Assembly: GCA_036510065.1 (NCBI GenBank)
Contig: DATCEO010000106.1
Span: 1-64,000 of the forward strand
Length of the DNA stretch: 64,000 nt
Direction of reading: 5' to 3'
Source of the DNA: DASUBV01 sp036510065
GTDB taxonomy: Bacteria > Actinomycetota > Actinomycetes > Streptosporangiales > Streptosporangiaceae
The notes below the pieces were generated by a model. That model saw only the letters and a program-made list of their open reading frames with translations. It ran no database searches and was not told where the DNA came from. Each line of letters starts with the position of its first letter. Positions within the stretch are counted from its first letter, which is position 1. Positions 42,218 through 51,009 of this stretch are shown here, piece after piece. The translations under genes and the position numbers were made by a program.

Positions 42218-42478
42218 ATGACCAGAAAAGGCGACGCACCGAAGGCGGGCGGCTCGTCCGGGTCGATCCTCAGCATCGGATCGACCGGGTCGATCCTCTC
42301 GATCGGGTCGGCCGGGTCGATCCTGTCCATCGGGTCGGCGGGCTCCATTCTGTCGATCGGGTCGGCCGGGTCGGTGGCCTGCCTGTGGTCGGTCGGCTCC
42401 GCGGCCAGCGTGGGCTCGGTGCTGTCGGCCCTGTCCCGCTGGTCCATCCTGGCCTGGCGGTCCACCGGGGCTGGTTAG
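42218..42478 (+). CDS. small GSILSIGSAG-repeat protein
   Basis: 86 aa. After a charged start (MTRKGDAPKAGGSS) come four perfect or near-perfect decapeptides GSILSIGSxG, then decaying copies (SVACLWSVGS, ASVGSVLSALS) and a basic end (RWSILAWRSTGAG). The 30-bp DNA units use different Ser and Leu codons (AGC/TCG/TCC, CTC/CTG), so the repeat appears kept at protein level rather than by recent duplication. Regular Ser-Ile-Gly spacing every ten residues suggests a stacked beta-solenoid or an assembling peptide. I know no function. The reverse strand is also open, with a DPxDPI pattern, but that is a consequence of the repeat. Confidence 0.65.
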   Translation: MTRKGDAPKAGGSSGSILSIGSTGSILSIGSAGSILSIGSAGSILSIGSAGSVACLWSVGSAASVGSVLSALSRWSILAWRSTGAG

Positions 42479-43296
42479 CCGGCGGCGGCGGCGAAGGCCG
42501 GGTAGTAGCCGTCCGCCTGGCCGGCGCCCGTCGGGTGGTAAGACTCGGTGAGGTTGAGGAAGTTCACCGCGTGCAGCCATGACCTGGGGTCACAGATCTC
42601 GTGTCCGGCGAAAGCCGGCTGCACGCTGACGAAGGTGTCGCCATGCCGGGTCGCCGCGGCCTGGATGGCGCCGTCCAGCTCGTCGGCGGCCTGATTCAGG
42701 TCGGTCCGGTCGGTCGTGCTCAGGCCGATGCAGAACAGGGAACGCGACAGGTCATACAGCTCGGGATAGCCGAGGACGATCACCCGGGCGTGCGGCGCGG
42801 CGCTGGCGATGTCGCCGAGGACGTTATCCAGCTCATTAGGCAGCACGCTGCGGACCAGCGCCTCGCCCGCGTCGATGGCGCTCACGCAGTCGCTGGTGGG
42901 CTTCAGCACGCAGGTCTCCATCGCGCCGCTGAAGCCGACATCGTTGCCGCCGATGGTGATCGACGCCAGGGTCGTGGCCGTGCTCAGCGCGGACAGCTGA
43001 GTACTGATCACCGAGCCCGTTGTGGCGCCCGCGCAGGCCACCGACACGTAGCTGGCCGGCTGGCTGGCGCTGGCCCACAGCTGGGGGTAGGCGTTGGTGC
43101 TCTGGTCGCAGGAGCCGCTGGAGCCGATGTAGCTCCCGGCGCCCAGGCCGGAGGAGTAGGAGTCGCCGAGCGCCACGTAGCGTACCGACGACTGCGCGCT
43201 GGCAGGCGGTGCGGCGGCGACGAGGGCGAGAGCGGCGGCGGCTAAGGCAGCGGCGGCGGCGATGAGACGGGGTTGACGAGCAGCTCTGGACGGCAC
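42475..43296 (-). CDS. secreted SGNH/GDSL hydrolase
   Basis: 273 aa. A Sec signal peptide (RLIAAAAALAAAALALVAAAPPASA) precedes an SGNH esterase domain: block I YVALGDSYSSGLGAG (nucleophile Ser), Gly in VACAGATTG, Asn in ITIGGNDVGF, and Asp/His near the end in YHPTGAGQ. Six or more Cys (SCDQST, ETCVLKPTSDC, FCIGL, EICDP) suggest disulfides, as in Streptomyces secreted lipases of the SCO1725 type. Probably an extracellular lipase or esterase. Its stop overlaps the stop of the convergent repeat-protein gene. Confidence 0.92.
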   Translation of the reverse strand: MPSRAARQPRLIAAAAALAAAALALVAAAPPASAQSSVRYVALGDSYSSGLGAGSYIGSSGSCDQSTNAYPQLWASASQPASYVSVACAGATTGSVISTQLSALSTATTLASITIGGNDVGFSGAMETCVLKPTSDCVSAIDAGEALVRSVLPNELDNVLGDIASAAPHARVIVLGYPELYDLSRSLFCIGLSTTDRTDLNQAADELDGAIQAAATRHGDTFVSVQPAFAGHEICDPRSWLHAVNFLNLTESYHPTGAGQADGYYPAFAAAAG

Positions 43297-43429
43297 CGGC
43301 TCCTCCTTGGGCAGGTACGCGCAATGACTGTCTACTCGTTAGTAACATCGCGTGACCAGGCCGTCAATGGCGAGTTCCGGCGCGCCTTGGCTGCGTCCTC
43401 GTCCGGCGTCCTTCCCGGGTCGCCCCGCC

Positions 43430-43930
43430 TCACGTCCAGGCGGCGTCGCTGACGAGCTTCTCGATGATCCGGTCATGGAAGCTCTTGCGCCGCAGCGCCT
43501 CCTCGATGTCGGTGACGGCCCGGCTGAGCGGATAGGGGATCTCCGCCTCGATCTCGGCGATAGCCGCCTCCGTGGCGCGCCACTCGGCGGCTAGCTGGCC
43601 GGTCATCCGGCGTGCCTTGGCCGTGAGCGTGACCTTCTTGCTGCGGGCGTCGGGGCCGGCGGTGGTCCTGACCAGGCCGGCGGCGCGCATGGCGGCGACC
43701 TTCTGGCTGATCGCCGAGTGGCTGCGCTGAACCGATTCGGCCAGCTCGGTGATCGTCATCGGGCCACGGGCGTGCAGGCGGAGCAGTTCCATGACGAAGC
43801 TCGGCTTGAGCCCGGAGATGTGCGCCTCGGCGTAGACCCGGCCGATGTCAGCGTCCATCGCCTCCTGGAGCAGCCGGAATGGCCGCCAGCGGCTGTGCTC
43901 GGTCGGGTCGGCGGGGCCGTTGCTGGTCAT
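43430..43930 (-). CDS. MarR family transcriptional regulator
   Basis: 166 aa from ATG 43930. Winged helix: FVMELLRLHARGPMTITELA, then ESVQRSHSAISQKVAAMRAA (recognition helix), then GLVRTTAGPDARSKKVTLT (wing). Long N- and C-terminal helices serve for dimerisation. An in-frame TTG at 43957 would place the operator inside the coding region, so the ATG is preferred. It is divergent from an MFS gene, and a perfect inverted repeat lies between them, so it likely represses itself and the transporter until a ligand binds. Confidence 0.92.
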   Translation of the reverse strand: MTSNGPADPTEHSRWRPFRLLQEAMDADIGRVYAEAHISGLKPSFVMELLRLHARGPMTITELAESVQRSHSAISQKVAAMRAAGLVRTTAGPDARSKKVTLTAKARRMTGQLAAEWRATEAAIAEIEAEIPYPLSRAVTDIEEALRRKSFHDRIIEKLVSDAAWT

Positions 43931-43937
43931 CAAGATA

Positions 43938-43969
43938 TTGTAACAGCACTTATACAAGTGCTGTTACAA
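43938..43969. promoter_or_regulatory. MarR operator: perfect 14-bp inverted repeat
   Basis: TTGTAACAGCACTT-ATAC-AAGTGCTGTTACAA, 14-bp arms without mismatch around a 4-bp spacer. It sits 8 bp before the marR ATG and 43 bp before the MFS start. Its AT-rich composition stands out from the surroundings. It probably overlaps both promoters. Confidence 0.82.
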
Positions 43970-44011
43970 TACGGCTGGTCGCGGTTAGTGCCGAGATGAG
44001 GAGCGCAGCTG

Positions 44012-45274
44012 GTGCGGCGAGTGACACGGCTGCTGGCCGACGTGAGCCCGCTGCGCGAGTCGCCGGCGTTCCGGCGGCTATGGGCCGGGTCCACGCTGTC
44101 GTCGGTCGGCGGTGCCCTGACCGGGTTCGCCGTGCCGTTGCAGGTCTACGACATCACCCGCTCGCCGCTGGCGGTCGGCGCCATCGGGATGGCGGAGATG
44201 GTCCCGACCCTCGCGATCGGGCTGCTCGGCGGATCGCTCGCGGACGCGATCGACCGGCGCCGGCTCGTGCTGGTCACCAGCGGCTGCCAGGCTGCGGTAT
44301 CGGCGGCGCTCGCCGCTCAGGCGTTCGCCGGGCTGCGGCTGATCTGGCTGCTCTATGGCCTGGTCGCGGTGCAATCGGCGCTCGGCGCGGTCAGCGGGCC
44401 GGCCATGCGCACGTTCATCCCGCGCCTGCTGCCGGGCCGCCTGCTGGCCGCCGCGCTGGCGCTGAACAGGCTGAGTTTCCAGATCATGCTGACGGCCGGT
44501 CCCGCGCTGGCGGGCCTGATCGCCGCCGTGCCTGCCCTGGGCCTGCGAGCCTGCTACCTGATCGACGCCCTCAGCTTCGCCGCCTCGCTGTATGGCGTCG
44601 CCAGGCTGCCTGCCATGGCGCCGCGGGCCGGAGCGCCGCGGCCGAGCCCCCGCGCGGTCGCCGCCGGGATGACCTTCATCCGCCGCAGCCAGCTGCTGGC
44701 CGGCGTCTTTCTCGCCGATCTCAACGCCACGGTGTTCGGCCTGCCCGTGGCCCTGTTTCCCGCGATTAATGCCGAGCGGTTCGGCGGCAACCCGCGCACT
44801 CTGGGCCTGCTTACGACCGCTATCGGCGTTGGCGGCCTGGCCAGTGCCGCATTCTCCGGCCCGCTGGCTCGCCGGTCGCGCCAGGGTCTGGCGCTGCTCG
44901 GCGCGGTTGCCGTCTGGGGCGCCTGCTTCGCTGGCTTCGCGGTCGCCTCCAGCATGTGGCTGACGCTGACCCTGCTGGCCGTGGCCGGGGCCGCGGATAC
45001 CGTCACCGTCGTGCTCAGGGGCACTATCGTCCAGGCGGCTACGCCCGATCGGCTGCGCGGCCGGGTCACCGCCGCCGAGTACGTGGTGGGCGCAGGGGGC
45101 GGCCAGCTCGGCAACCTGGAGGCGGGCGCCCTCGGCTCACTGACCTCCCCGGCCATCAGCGCACTGGCCGGCGGACTCCTGACCATCGCCGGGGCCATCG
45201 TGATCGCCCTGCGGCTGCCGGCCTTCACCCGGTACCGGGCCCGGGCCGACGCCGGTCAGCCGCGGAACGGGTAG
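44012..45274 (+). CDS. MFS transporter (EntS-like)
   Basis: 420 aa from GTG 44012, about eleven to twelve helices. The loop 2-3 motif is GGSLADAIDRRRLVL, and the central region PAMRTFIPRLLPGRLLAAALALNRLSFQIM belongs to the MFS_3/EntS-like group of drug and siderophore exporters. Divergent from the MarR regulator, so it is probably an inducible efflux pump. Its 3' end overlaps the convergent SMP-30 gene by 19 bp. Confidence 0.9.
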   Translation: MRRVTRLLADVSPLRESPAFRRLWAGSTLSSVGGALTGFAVPLQVYDITRSPLAVGAIGMAEMVPTLAIGLLGGSLADAIDRRRLVLVTSGCQAAVSAALAAQAFAGLRLIWLLYGLVAVQSALGAVSGPAMRTFIPRLLPGRLLAAALALNRLSFQIMLTAGPALAGLIAAVPALGLRACYLIDALSFAASLYGVARLPAMAPRAGAPRPSPRAVAAGMTFIRRSQLLAGVFLADLNATVFGLPVALFPAINAERFGGNPRTLGLLTTAIGVGGLASAAFSGPLARRSRQGLALLGAVAVWGACFAGFAVASSMWLTLTLLAVAGAADTVTVVLRGTIVQAATPDRLRGRVTAAEYVVGAGGGQLGNLEAGALGSLTSPAISALAGGLLTIAGAIVIALRLPAFTRYRARADAGQPRNG

Positions 45275-46146
45275 CTGGGCAGCCCGGTCACTCCCGGCGT
45301 GAGGACGAACAGGCCGCCCGCCGGATCGGCCGGCCCCGCGGCCGTGGTGACGTAGAGCCGGTCCAGCCGGGGGCCGCCGAAGGCGCAGCTCGTGACGTGG
45401 GCATGCGGGAACTCCACGACCTGGTCCACGCTGCCGTCCGGACGGTGCCGGCAGAGCACGCCGCCGCCCCACTGCGCGATCCAGACGCCGCCCTCGGCGT
45501 CGACGCTGAGGCCGTCCGGCACGACATCGCCCTGGCCGACGCTCGCGAACCGGCGGCGCCCGTCGATCGCCCCGGTCTGCGGGTCGTAGTCGAACACGTC
45601 TACCTGGTAGGCCAGCGAGTCGGAGTAGTACAGCAGCCGCTCGTCCGGGCTCCAGCCGATGCCGTTGGAAATGCCGACCCCGGTCAGCAGCCGGGTCACG
45701 GACAGATCGGGATCCACCCGGTACAGCGCGCCCTGGCCGGGGCTCTCATCGGCCGCCATCGTGCCGGCGTAGAGGCGGCCGGCCCGGTCGCAGGCGCCGT
45801 CGTTCATCCGGTTGCCCGGCCGGTCCGCCTCGATCGGCGCCAGCATGGCGACCGCGCCCGAGGCGGGCTCCAGGGCCAGGACTCCGTCGCGGGAGGTGAC
45901 TACCAGCCCGTCGCTGGCCCGCGGGAAGACCGCGCCGATCGGCTGGCCCGCCTTCCAGCTGCTCACCGCCCCGCCCGTGCCCTCCGTGCCCTCCGTGCCC
46001 TCTCTGCCCTCCGCGCCGTTCAGTCCGTAGACCAGCCCGGCGGGGGCGTCGATCCAGTAGAGCGTCTGGCTGGCGGGGTCCCAGCACGGGCCCTCGCCGA
46101 GCTTGAGTCCCGGTACCGGCAGCTGCTCCGGCCGCGGCCCGGTCAC
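45256..46146 (-). CDS. SMP-30/gluconolactonase family protein
   Basis: 296 aa from GTG 46146, inside the stop of the aminotransferase gene (GTGA). Six-bladed propeller of the SMP-30 family: LGEGPCWDPASQTLYWIDAP (metal-site Glu), then NRMNDGACDRAGRLYAGTM and GISNGIGWSPDERLLYYSDS, then VPDGLSVDAEGGVWIAQWGG. The metal ligands Glu, Asn and Asp of the family are present. It would hydrolyse a sugar lactone or similar. A GREGTEGTEGTGG insert at about 50 is a small tandem repeat. Coupling to gabT is seen but unexplained. Confidence 0.87.
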   Translation of the reverse strand: MTGPRPEQLPVPGLKLGEGPCWDPASQTLYWIDAPAGLVYGLNGAEGREGTEGTEGTGGAVSSWKAGQPIGAVFPRASDGLVVTSRDGVLALEPASGAVAMLAPIEADRPGNRMNDGACDRAGRLYAGTMAADESPGQGALYRVDPDLSVTRLLTGVGISNGIGWSPDERLLYYSDSLAYQVDVFDYDPQTGAIDGRRRFASVGQGDVVPDGLSVDAEGGVWIAQWGGGVLCRHRPDGSVDQVVEFPHAHVTSCAFGGPRLDRLYVTTAAGPADPAGGLFVLTPGVTGLPSYPFRG

Positions 46147-47519
46147 AGGGCAGCGAAGGCGTCTTCGAGGATCGACAGTCCTTCGTTCAGGAGGGGCTCG
46201 CCGATCACCAGCGGGGGCAGGAATCGCAGCACGTTGCCGAAGGTCCCGCAGGTCAGCACGACCAGGCCCGCGGCGTGGCAGGCCTTGGCCACCTTTCCAG
46301 TGGCCGCGCCGTCCGGCTCCAGGGTGCCGGGCTTCACCAGCTCGATCGCGATCATCGCCCCGCGGCCGCGGACGTCGCCGATGACTGGCTGGGCCTGCGC
46401 CAGCTTGCGCAGCCGGGGCAGCATGATGTCGCCGATCCGCCGGGCCGCGGCGGGCAGGTCCTCCTTGGCCATCGTCTCGATCGCGCCGAGCGCGGCCGCG
46501 CACGCGACCGGGTTGCCGCCGAAGGTGCCGCCGAGGCCGCCCGGGTGCACGGCGTCCATGAGCTCGGCTCGGCCGGTCACGCCCGCCAGCGGGAACCCGC
46601 CCGCGATGCCCTTGGCCGTGGTGACCAGATCCGGCACCACGCCCTCGTAGTCGCAGGCGAACCAGTCGCCGGACCGGCAGAAGCCGGACTGGATCTCGTC
46701 GGCGACCAAGACGATGCCGTGGTCGGAGCAGAAGCTGGCCAGGCCGGGCAGGAAGCCATCCGGCGGGACGATGAAGCCGCCCTCGCCCTGAATCGGCTCG
46801 ATGACCACGGCGGCGACGTTCTCCTCGCCCACCTGCGCGTGGATGAGGCCGGTGATTACGTCCAGCGCATCCGCCGCGCAGGCGGCGGGGCCGCCCGGCC
46901 AGCGGAACGGATAGGCCATCGGCACCCGGTAGACCTCGCCGGCGAACGGCCCGAACCGGTGCTTGTAGGGCATGTTCTTGGCCGTCATGGCCATCGTCAG
47001 GTTGGTCCGGCCGTGGTAAGCGTGGTCGAACACCACCACGGCGTTGCGCCCGGTGGCGTGGCGGGCGATCTTCACCGCGTTCTCCACGGCCTCGGCCCCG
47101 GAATTGAACAGGGCCGATCGCTTGTCGTGGCTACCCGGGGTCAGTCGGTTCAGCTCTTCGCAGACCTCTACGTAACCCTCGTACGGGGCCACCATGAAGC
47201 AGGTGTGCGTGAAGCGCGTGACCTGCTCGATCACCCGGTTGACGACCAGCTCGGCGCTGTTGCCCACCGACGTGACCGCGATCCCGGAGCCGAAATCGAT
47301 CAGCGAGTTGCCGTCGGCGTCGACCACGATGCCGCCGCCCGCCGCGGTGACGAACACCGGCAGCACATGGCTCAGCCCGCGGGCGACGCTGCGCTGCCTG
47401 CGCTCCAGCAGCGCGCGAGAGGCCGGGCCAGGGATCTCTGTGACGAGACGCCGTTGCTGCGGAATCGACGGCCCGCCGGTGGCTGGGGGATCGACGTGCG
47501 TGCCGGGATTGATGCTCAT
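46143..47519 (-). CDS. gabT: 4-aminobutyrate aminotransferase
   Basis: 458 aa class III PLP aminotransferase. FNSGAEAVENAVKIAR binds the cofactor phosphate, FDHAYHGRTNLTMAMT stacks the ring, and VVIEPIQGEGGFIVPP, VADEIQSGFCRSG (Asp) and TTAKGIAGGFPLAGV (Schiff-base Lys) complete the site. The N-terminal motif TEIPGPASRALLERR is typical for actinobacterial GabT. It converts GABA and 2-oxoglutarate to succinic semialdehyde and glutamate. No gabD is adjacent; the downstream gene is the SMP-30 protein. Confidence 0.92.
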   Translation of the reverse strand: MSINPGTHVDPPATGGPSIPQQRRLVTEIPGPASRALLERRQRSVARGLSHVLPVFVTAAGGGIVVDADGNSLIDFGSGIAVTSVGNSAELVVNRVIEQVTRFTHTCFMVAPYEGYVEVCEELNRLTPGSHDKRSALFNSGAEAVENAVKIARHATGRNAVVVFDHAYHGRTNLTMAMTAKNMPYKHRFGPFAGEVYRVPMAYPFRWPGGPAACAADALDVITGLIHAQVGEENVAAVVIEPIQGEGGFIVPPDGFLPGLASFCSDHGIVLVADEIQSGFCRSGDWFACDYEGVVPDLVTTAKGIAGGFPLAGVTGRAELMDAVHPGGLGGTFGGNPVACAAALGAIETMAKEDLPAAARRIGDIMLPRLRKLAQAQPVIGDVRGRGAMIAIELVKPGTLEPDGAATGKVAKACHAAGLVVLTCGTFGNVLRFLPPLVIGEPLLNEGLSILEDAFAAL

Positions 47520-47885
47520 ACCGCAGACAATATCCCTGGCTAGCGGCGTGCGGCAGGGGTGCCGGCCGGGGCCGAGGCAACCCTCCTCGCCGCCGGCCCG
47601 AGTCCCTGGCCGCGCGGCGGTCGCTAGTTGCCCTTCCAGTCCAGATCAGCGCTGAATGCCCGTCAGCCGGCTCGCGGACACGTCAGCCGGTCGCCGGCCG
47701 CGCACCGGGCGCGAAGTTCACCCCGCCACGGGCGAGCCAGTGCCAGGCCGGAACGTCGTGGCTGGGCCTGAGCTGCTGTTGCAGCGACAGTAGGGACCCA
47801 CCCACGTCGTTCACGGAGGCGGAATGCCGGTGCCCAAGGGAAAGAAGAAACGCCCGTGAATGGAGGAAGGGATGGGAGGCAGCCG
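47520..47885. other. intergenic region upstream of gabT
   Basis: 366 bp without a supported gene; contains the gabT promoter by position and the 3' flank of the CHAP gene. No clear regulatory motif seen. Confidence 0.5.
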
Positions 47886-49247
47886 CTAGGCGCTGGCCCA
47901 GTCGCCTGACAGCGGGACCATGCCCCGCGGCCCGAACCGGAACTCCTTGCTGGCCGGCCCGGCCGACAGCTGGTCACGCAGGTGGAACCGGCCGGTCGCG
48001 GGGTCATAGAAGCCGACCTCGTCGGCGCGGCCCCCCGTCCAGCTGCCGGCCAGCGGCCGCATGCCGCCGGGCCCGAACCTGAACACGTAGCGAGCCGGGC
48101 CGGCCGACAGCTGGCTGCGCAGGTGGAACGAGCCGGTCGCGGGGTCGTAGTAGCCGATGCCCGTCCGGCCCGAGCCGGCCCAGTCCCCGGCCAGCGGCAC
48201 CATGCCGGGCGGCCCGAAGCGGAACGCGTACTGCGCGGGCCCGGCGCTGAGGTAGTTGCGCAGGTGAAAGGTGCCGGTAGCCGGGTCGTAGTAGCCGACG
48301 CCCGCGCCACCGCGGCCGTCCCAGTTACCGGCCAGCGGCACCATGCCGGGCGCCCCGAACGGGAAGGCCCGGGTCGACGGGCCGGCGCTGAGCCGGTTCC
48401 GCAGGTGAAACCACCCCGTGCGCGGGTTGTAGTAGCCGGTGCCGTCAGTGCCCCGGCCGGCCCAGTCGCCGACGAGCGGGATCGCGCCCGGCTCGCCCCG
48501 CCGGAACCTGATCGCCGCGAACGTCGCGCCGGGCGCGGCCTGCAGGCGGTACGACCGCGACCGCGGGTTGTAGTAGCCCACGGTGCCGCCCGCGGGCTGC
48601 ACGCCGGCGCGGACCGGGAAGTGAATGAAGTGGTCCGGCCATTCCTGCCAGGCGGTGGCCGGGAACCCGGCGTTGATCCGGGTCCAGTCATAACCGTTCG
48701 AGTCCGAGCCGATGTGCTGCTGGGAGATGACGATATACCGGTTGCCCGGCCCTACCTTCTCCACCACCGCGACGTGCCCGGACGAGCCCATCCCCGGCGC
48801 GCCGCCGTCCCACTGCGCCACCGCGCCGGCCGACGGCACGTTATTGACCACGACGCCGTGGGCCGCGGCGGTCGCCGCCCACTGCCCGGCGTTGCCGAGC
48901 AGGTACCCCGGCGTGACCGCGCCCAGGACCGCGGACTCGACGTAGGCGGCGTAGTTGGTGCACTCGTTGCCGGCGAACATCCGCCAGTACGAGACGCCCG
49001 CATGGGCCGCGTATCCGTGGCTGGTGTCGCCGCTAGCGTCGCACGCGGCGTAGCCCCCGCAGACGATCACCGACGGGCCGCGGGCCGCGCTCCTGGCCGC
49101 CGTCGCCGCCAGGGCGGTCGTCCCGCCGGCCAGGAGGATCACCGAGACCAGCCCGGCCGTCAGCCGCGGGCCGGTCCTGGCCGGGTGGCCCGGCCGCGAG
49201 CGCTGGGCCGGTAAGGCGCCCTTCCCGTTGTCGCGTGCATCCGACAT
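47886..49247 (-). CDS. secreted CHAP-domain protein with five C-terminal repeats
   Basis: 453 aa from ATG 49247. A signal sequence or membrane anchor (LTAGLVSVILLAGGTTALAATA) is followed by a CHAP amidase/peptidase domain at about 75-190, with Cys96 in NECTNYAAYVES and His158 in GSSGHVAVVEKV. From about 219 to the end are five 47-residue repeats of the form GYYDPATGxFHLRxxLSAGP...FRFGPPGMVPLAGDWxG. They resemble FG-GAP/VCBS-like propeller blades and may bind cell-wall carbohydrate. CHAP enzymes cut peptidoglycan peptides, so a role in wall remodelling is likely. Confidence 0.85.
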   Translation of the reverse strand: MSDARDNGKGALPAQRSRPGHPARTGPRLTAGLVSVILLAGGTTALAATAARSAARGPSVIVCGGYAACDASGDTSHGYAAHAGVSYWRMFAGNECTNYAAYVESAVLGAVTPGYLLGNAGQWAATAAAHGVVVNNVPSAGAVAQWDGGAPGMGSSGHVAVVEKVGPGNRYIVISQQHIGSDSNGYDWTRINAGFPATAWQEWPDHFIHFPVRAGVQPAGGTVGYYNPRSRSYRLQAAPGATFAAIRFRRGEPGAIPLVGDWAGRGTDGTGYYNPRTGWFHLRNRLSAGPSTRAFPFGAPGMVPLAGNWDGRGGAGVGYYDPATGTFHLRNYLSAGPAQYAFRFGPPGMVPLAGDWAGSGRTGIGYYDPATGSFHLRSQLSAGPARYVFRFGPGGMRPLAGSWTGGRADEVGFYDPATGRFHLRDQLSAGPASKEFRFGPRGMVPLSGDWASA

Positions 49248-49557
49248 GACATGTCCTCCTCGAGCTGACCGTCGGCCAGCGGGTGGTGGATGGTGCCTGC
49301 GAGGTGTGTCGACGAGATTCACTATGGCGGCCCGGATGCCTCCCCGGGGGGATTTCACCGCGCTGCGCCGGCCAGCCCGGCTGCGGCAAGCGGCCGCAAC
49401 ACCCGCATTACGGTGCAAGAACGCCGCGCCGCCGGCGACCCGGCTTCCAGGCCAGCCGCCCCACCAGTAGTAACGGCGCCGTCGGCCGGCCCGGCTCTGC
49501 GGCTGGGAGCGCCGGGTCAGCGACGACCCGGCCGCCGGGGGCGTGGATCATGTTCGG
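49248..49557. other. divergent intergenic region (CHAP / pca operon)
   Basis: 310 bp without a supported gene, separating the leftward CHAP gene from the rightward pca operon. Promoters for both must lie here; no palindromic operator was recognised. Confidence 0.5.
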
Positions 49558-51009
49558 GTGAGTAACTCCGAGCGCGACGGACTGTTCTCCGCTCTCTTCG
49601 ACCGCGGCGCCGCGGCCACCGGGGACGGCGCGTGGCTGCAGGCGATGCTGGACGCCGAGGCAGCGCTGGCCCGCGCGCTGGAAGCAGCCGGCCAGGCGCC
49701 CGCCGGCGCGGGCGCGGCGGTGACGGCTGCCGCCCGGGCCGACCGGTTCGACGTGGCCCGGCTCGGGCGGCAGGCCGCGCTGACCGGAAACCCGGTGCCC
49801 GCGCTGGCGGCGGCGCTGACCGCGATGGTGCCCGACTTCGCGGCGCCGGCCGTGCACCGGGGGGCGACCAGCCAGGACATCATCGACACGGCGGCCATGC
49901 TGATCGCCCGGCAGGTCATCGAGTCGGCCGGGCGCGACCTGGCCGCGGCCGCGGCGGCCGCGGCCCGGCTGGCGCGGGAGCACGCGGGCACGGTGATGGT
50001 CGGCCGGACCCTGCTGCAACAGGCCGTCCCGGTCACCTTCGGCCTGGTCGCGGCGGGCTGGCTGACGGCGATCGACGAGGCGCGCGGCCGCCTGGACGCG
50101 GTCCGCCGCGACCGGCTCGCGGTCCAGTTCGGCGGCGCGGCCGGCACCCTGGCCGCCCTGGGCGGGGCGGGCCCGGCGGTGGCCAGCGCCCTGGCGGCGG
50201 AGCTGGGCCTGGCCCGGCCGGTGCTGCCCTGGCACACCGACCGGCTGCGGGTCATCGAGCTGGCGGCGGCGCTGGCCGGGGCCTGCGCGGCGCTCGGCAA
50301 GATCGCCCGGGACGTCACGCTGCTGGCCCAGTCCGAGGTCGCCGAGGTCAGCGAGGGCGACCCGCCGGCCGCCGGGCCAGACGGTGCCCACGGAACCGGC
50401 GGTGCCCACGGAACCGACGGCGGCGGCTCCGGCGGGCGGGCCGGCGGGTCGTCGGCGATGCCGCACAAGCGCAACCCGGTGGCCGCGGTGGTCATTCTCG
50501 GCTGCACGCGCCGCGCGCCCGGGCTGCTGGCCGAGCTGGCCGCCGCGGCCGAGCAGGAGCATCAGCGCGCGGCGGGCGCCTGGCACGCCGAGTGGGAGCC
50601 GCTGGCCGACCTGCTGCGGCTGACCGGCTCGGCGGCGGCCTGGTCCGCGCAGCTGCTGGGCGGGCTGCGGGTGGACGCCGCGCGGATGCGGGCCAACCTG
50701 GACGGCGCGCGCGGGCTGCCGCTGGCCGAGCGCGTGACCGCGCTGCTCGCGCCGGCCTTGGGGCGGCTCGAGGCCCACGAGCTCGTGGCCCGGGCGAGCC
50801 GGCAGGCCGCGGAGTCGGACCGGATGCTGGACGAGGTGCTGCTGGGGTCGCCGGAGTTCGCCGGCCCGATCACCGCCGCCGGGATAACGCCCGGCCAGGT
50901 GACCGGCGCCCTGGATCCGGAAGGCTACCTGGGGGCGGCCGGCGCCTTCGTCGCGGCCGCACTGGCCGCGCATGACCAGCACGAATCCCGGAGGGAAGGC
51001 AGCAGATGA
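49558..51009 (+). CDS. pcaB: 3-carboxy-cis,cis-muconate cycloisomerase
   Basis: 483 aa from GTG 49558; a GTG at 49543 is also possible. Fumarase/aspartase superfamily: HRGATSQDIIDTA near 100, TVMVGRTLLQQAVPVTFG near 145-160 and the signature GSSAMPHKRNPV near 300. The combination with protocatechuate genes identifies it as PcaB, which lactonises 3-carboxymuconate. An insert GGAHGTGGAHGTDGGG before the signature is a low-complexity repeat in the flexible loop. First gene of the operon; overlaps pcaC by ATGA. Confidence 0.92.
   Translation: MSNSERDGLFSALFDRGAAATGDGAWLQAMLDAEAALARALEAAGQAPAGAGAAVTAAARADRFDVARLGRQAALTGNPVPALAAALTAMVPDFAAPAVHRGATSQDIIDTAAMLIARQVIESAGRDLAAAAAAAARLAREHAGTVMVGRTLLQQAVPVTFGLVAAGWLTAIDEARGRLDAVRRDRLAVQFGGAAGTLAALGGAGPAVASALAAELGLARPVLPWHTDRLRVIELAAALAGACAALGKIARDVTLLAQSEVAEVSEGDPPAAGPDGAHGTGGAHGTDGGGSGGRAGGSSAMPHKRNPVAAVVILGCTRRAPGLLAELAAAAEQEHQRAAGAWHAEWEPLADLLRLTGSAAAWSAQLLGGLRVDAARMRANLDGARGLPLAERVTALLAPALGRLEAHELVARASRQAAESDRMLDEVLLGSPEFAGPITAAGITPGQVTGALDPEGYLGAAGAFVAAALAAHDQHESRREGSR

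Noticed and set aside
41872..42465. Minus-strand frame with DPADPIDRMEPADP repeats opposite the GSILSIGSAG gene
   Set aside because: Both strands are open because of the 30-bp repeat; the plus frame has a sensible start and ends, while the minus one merely extends the phosphoesterase frame region.
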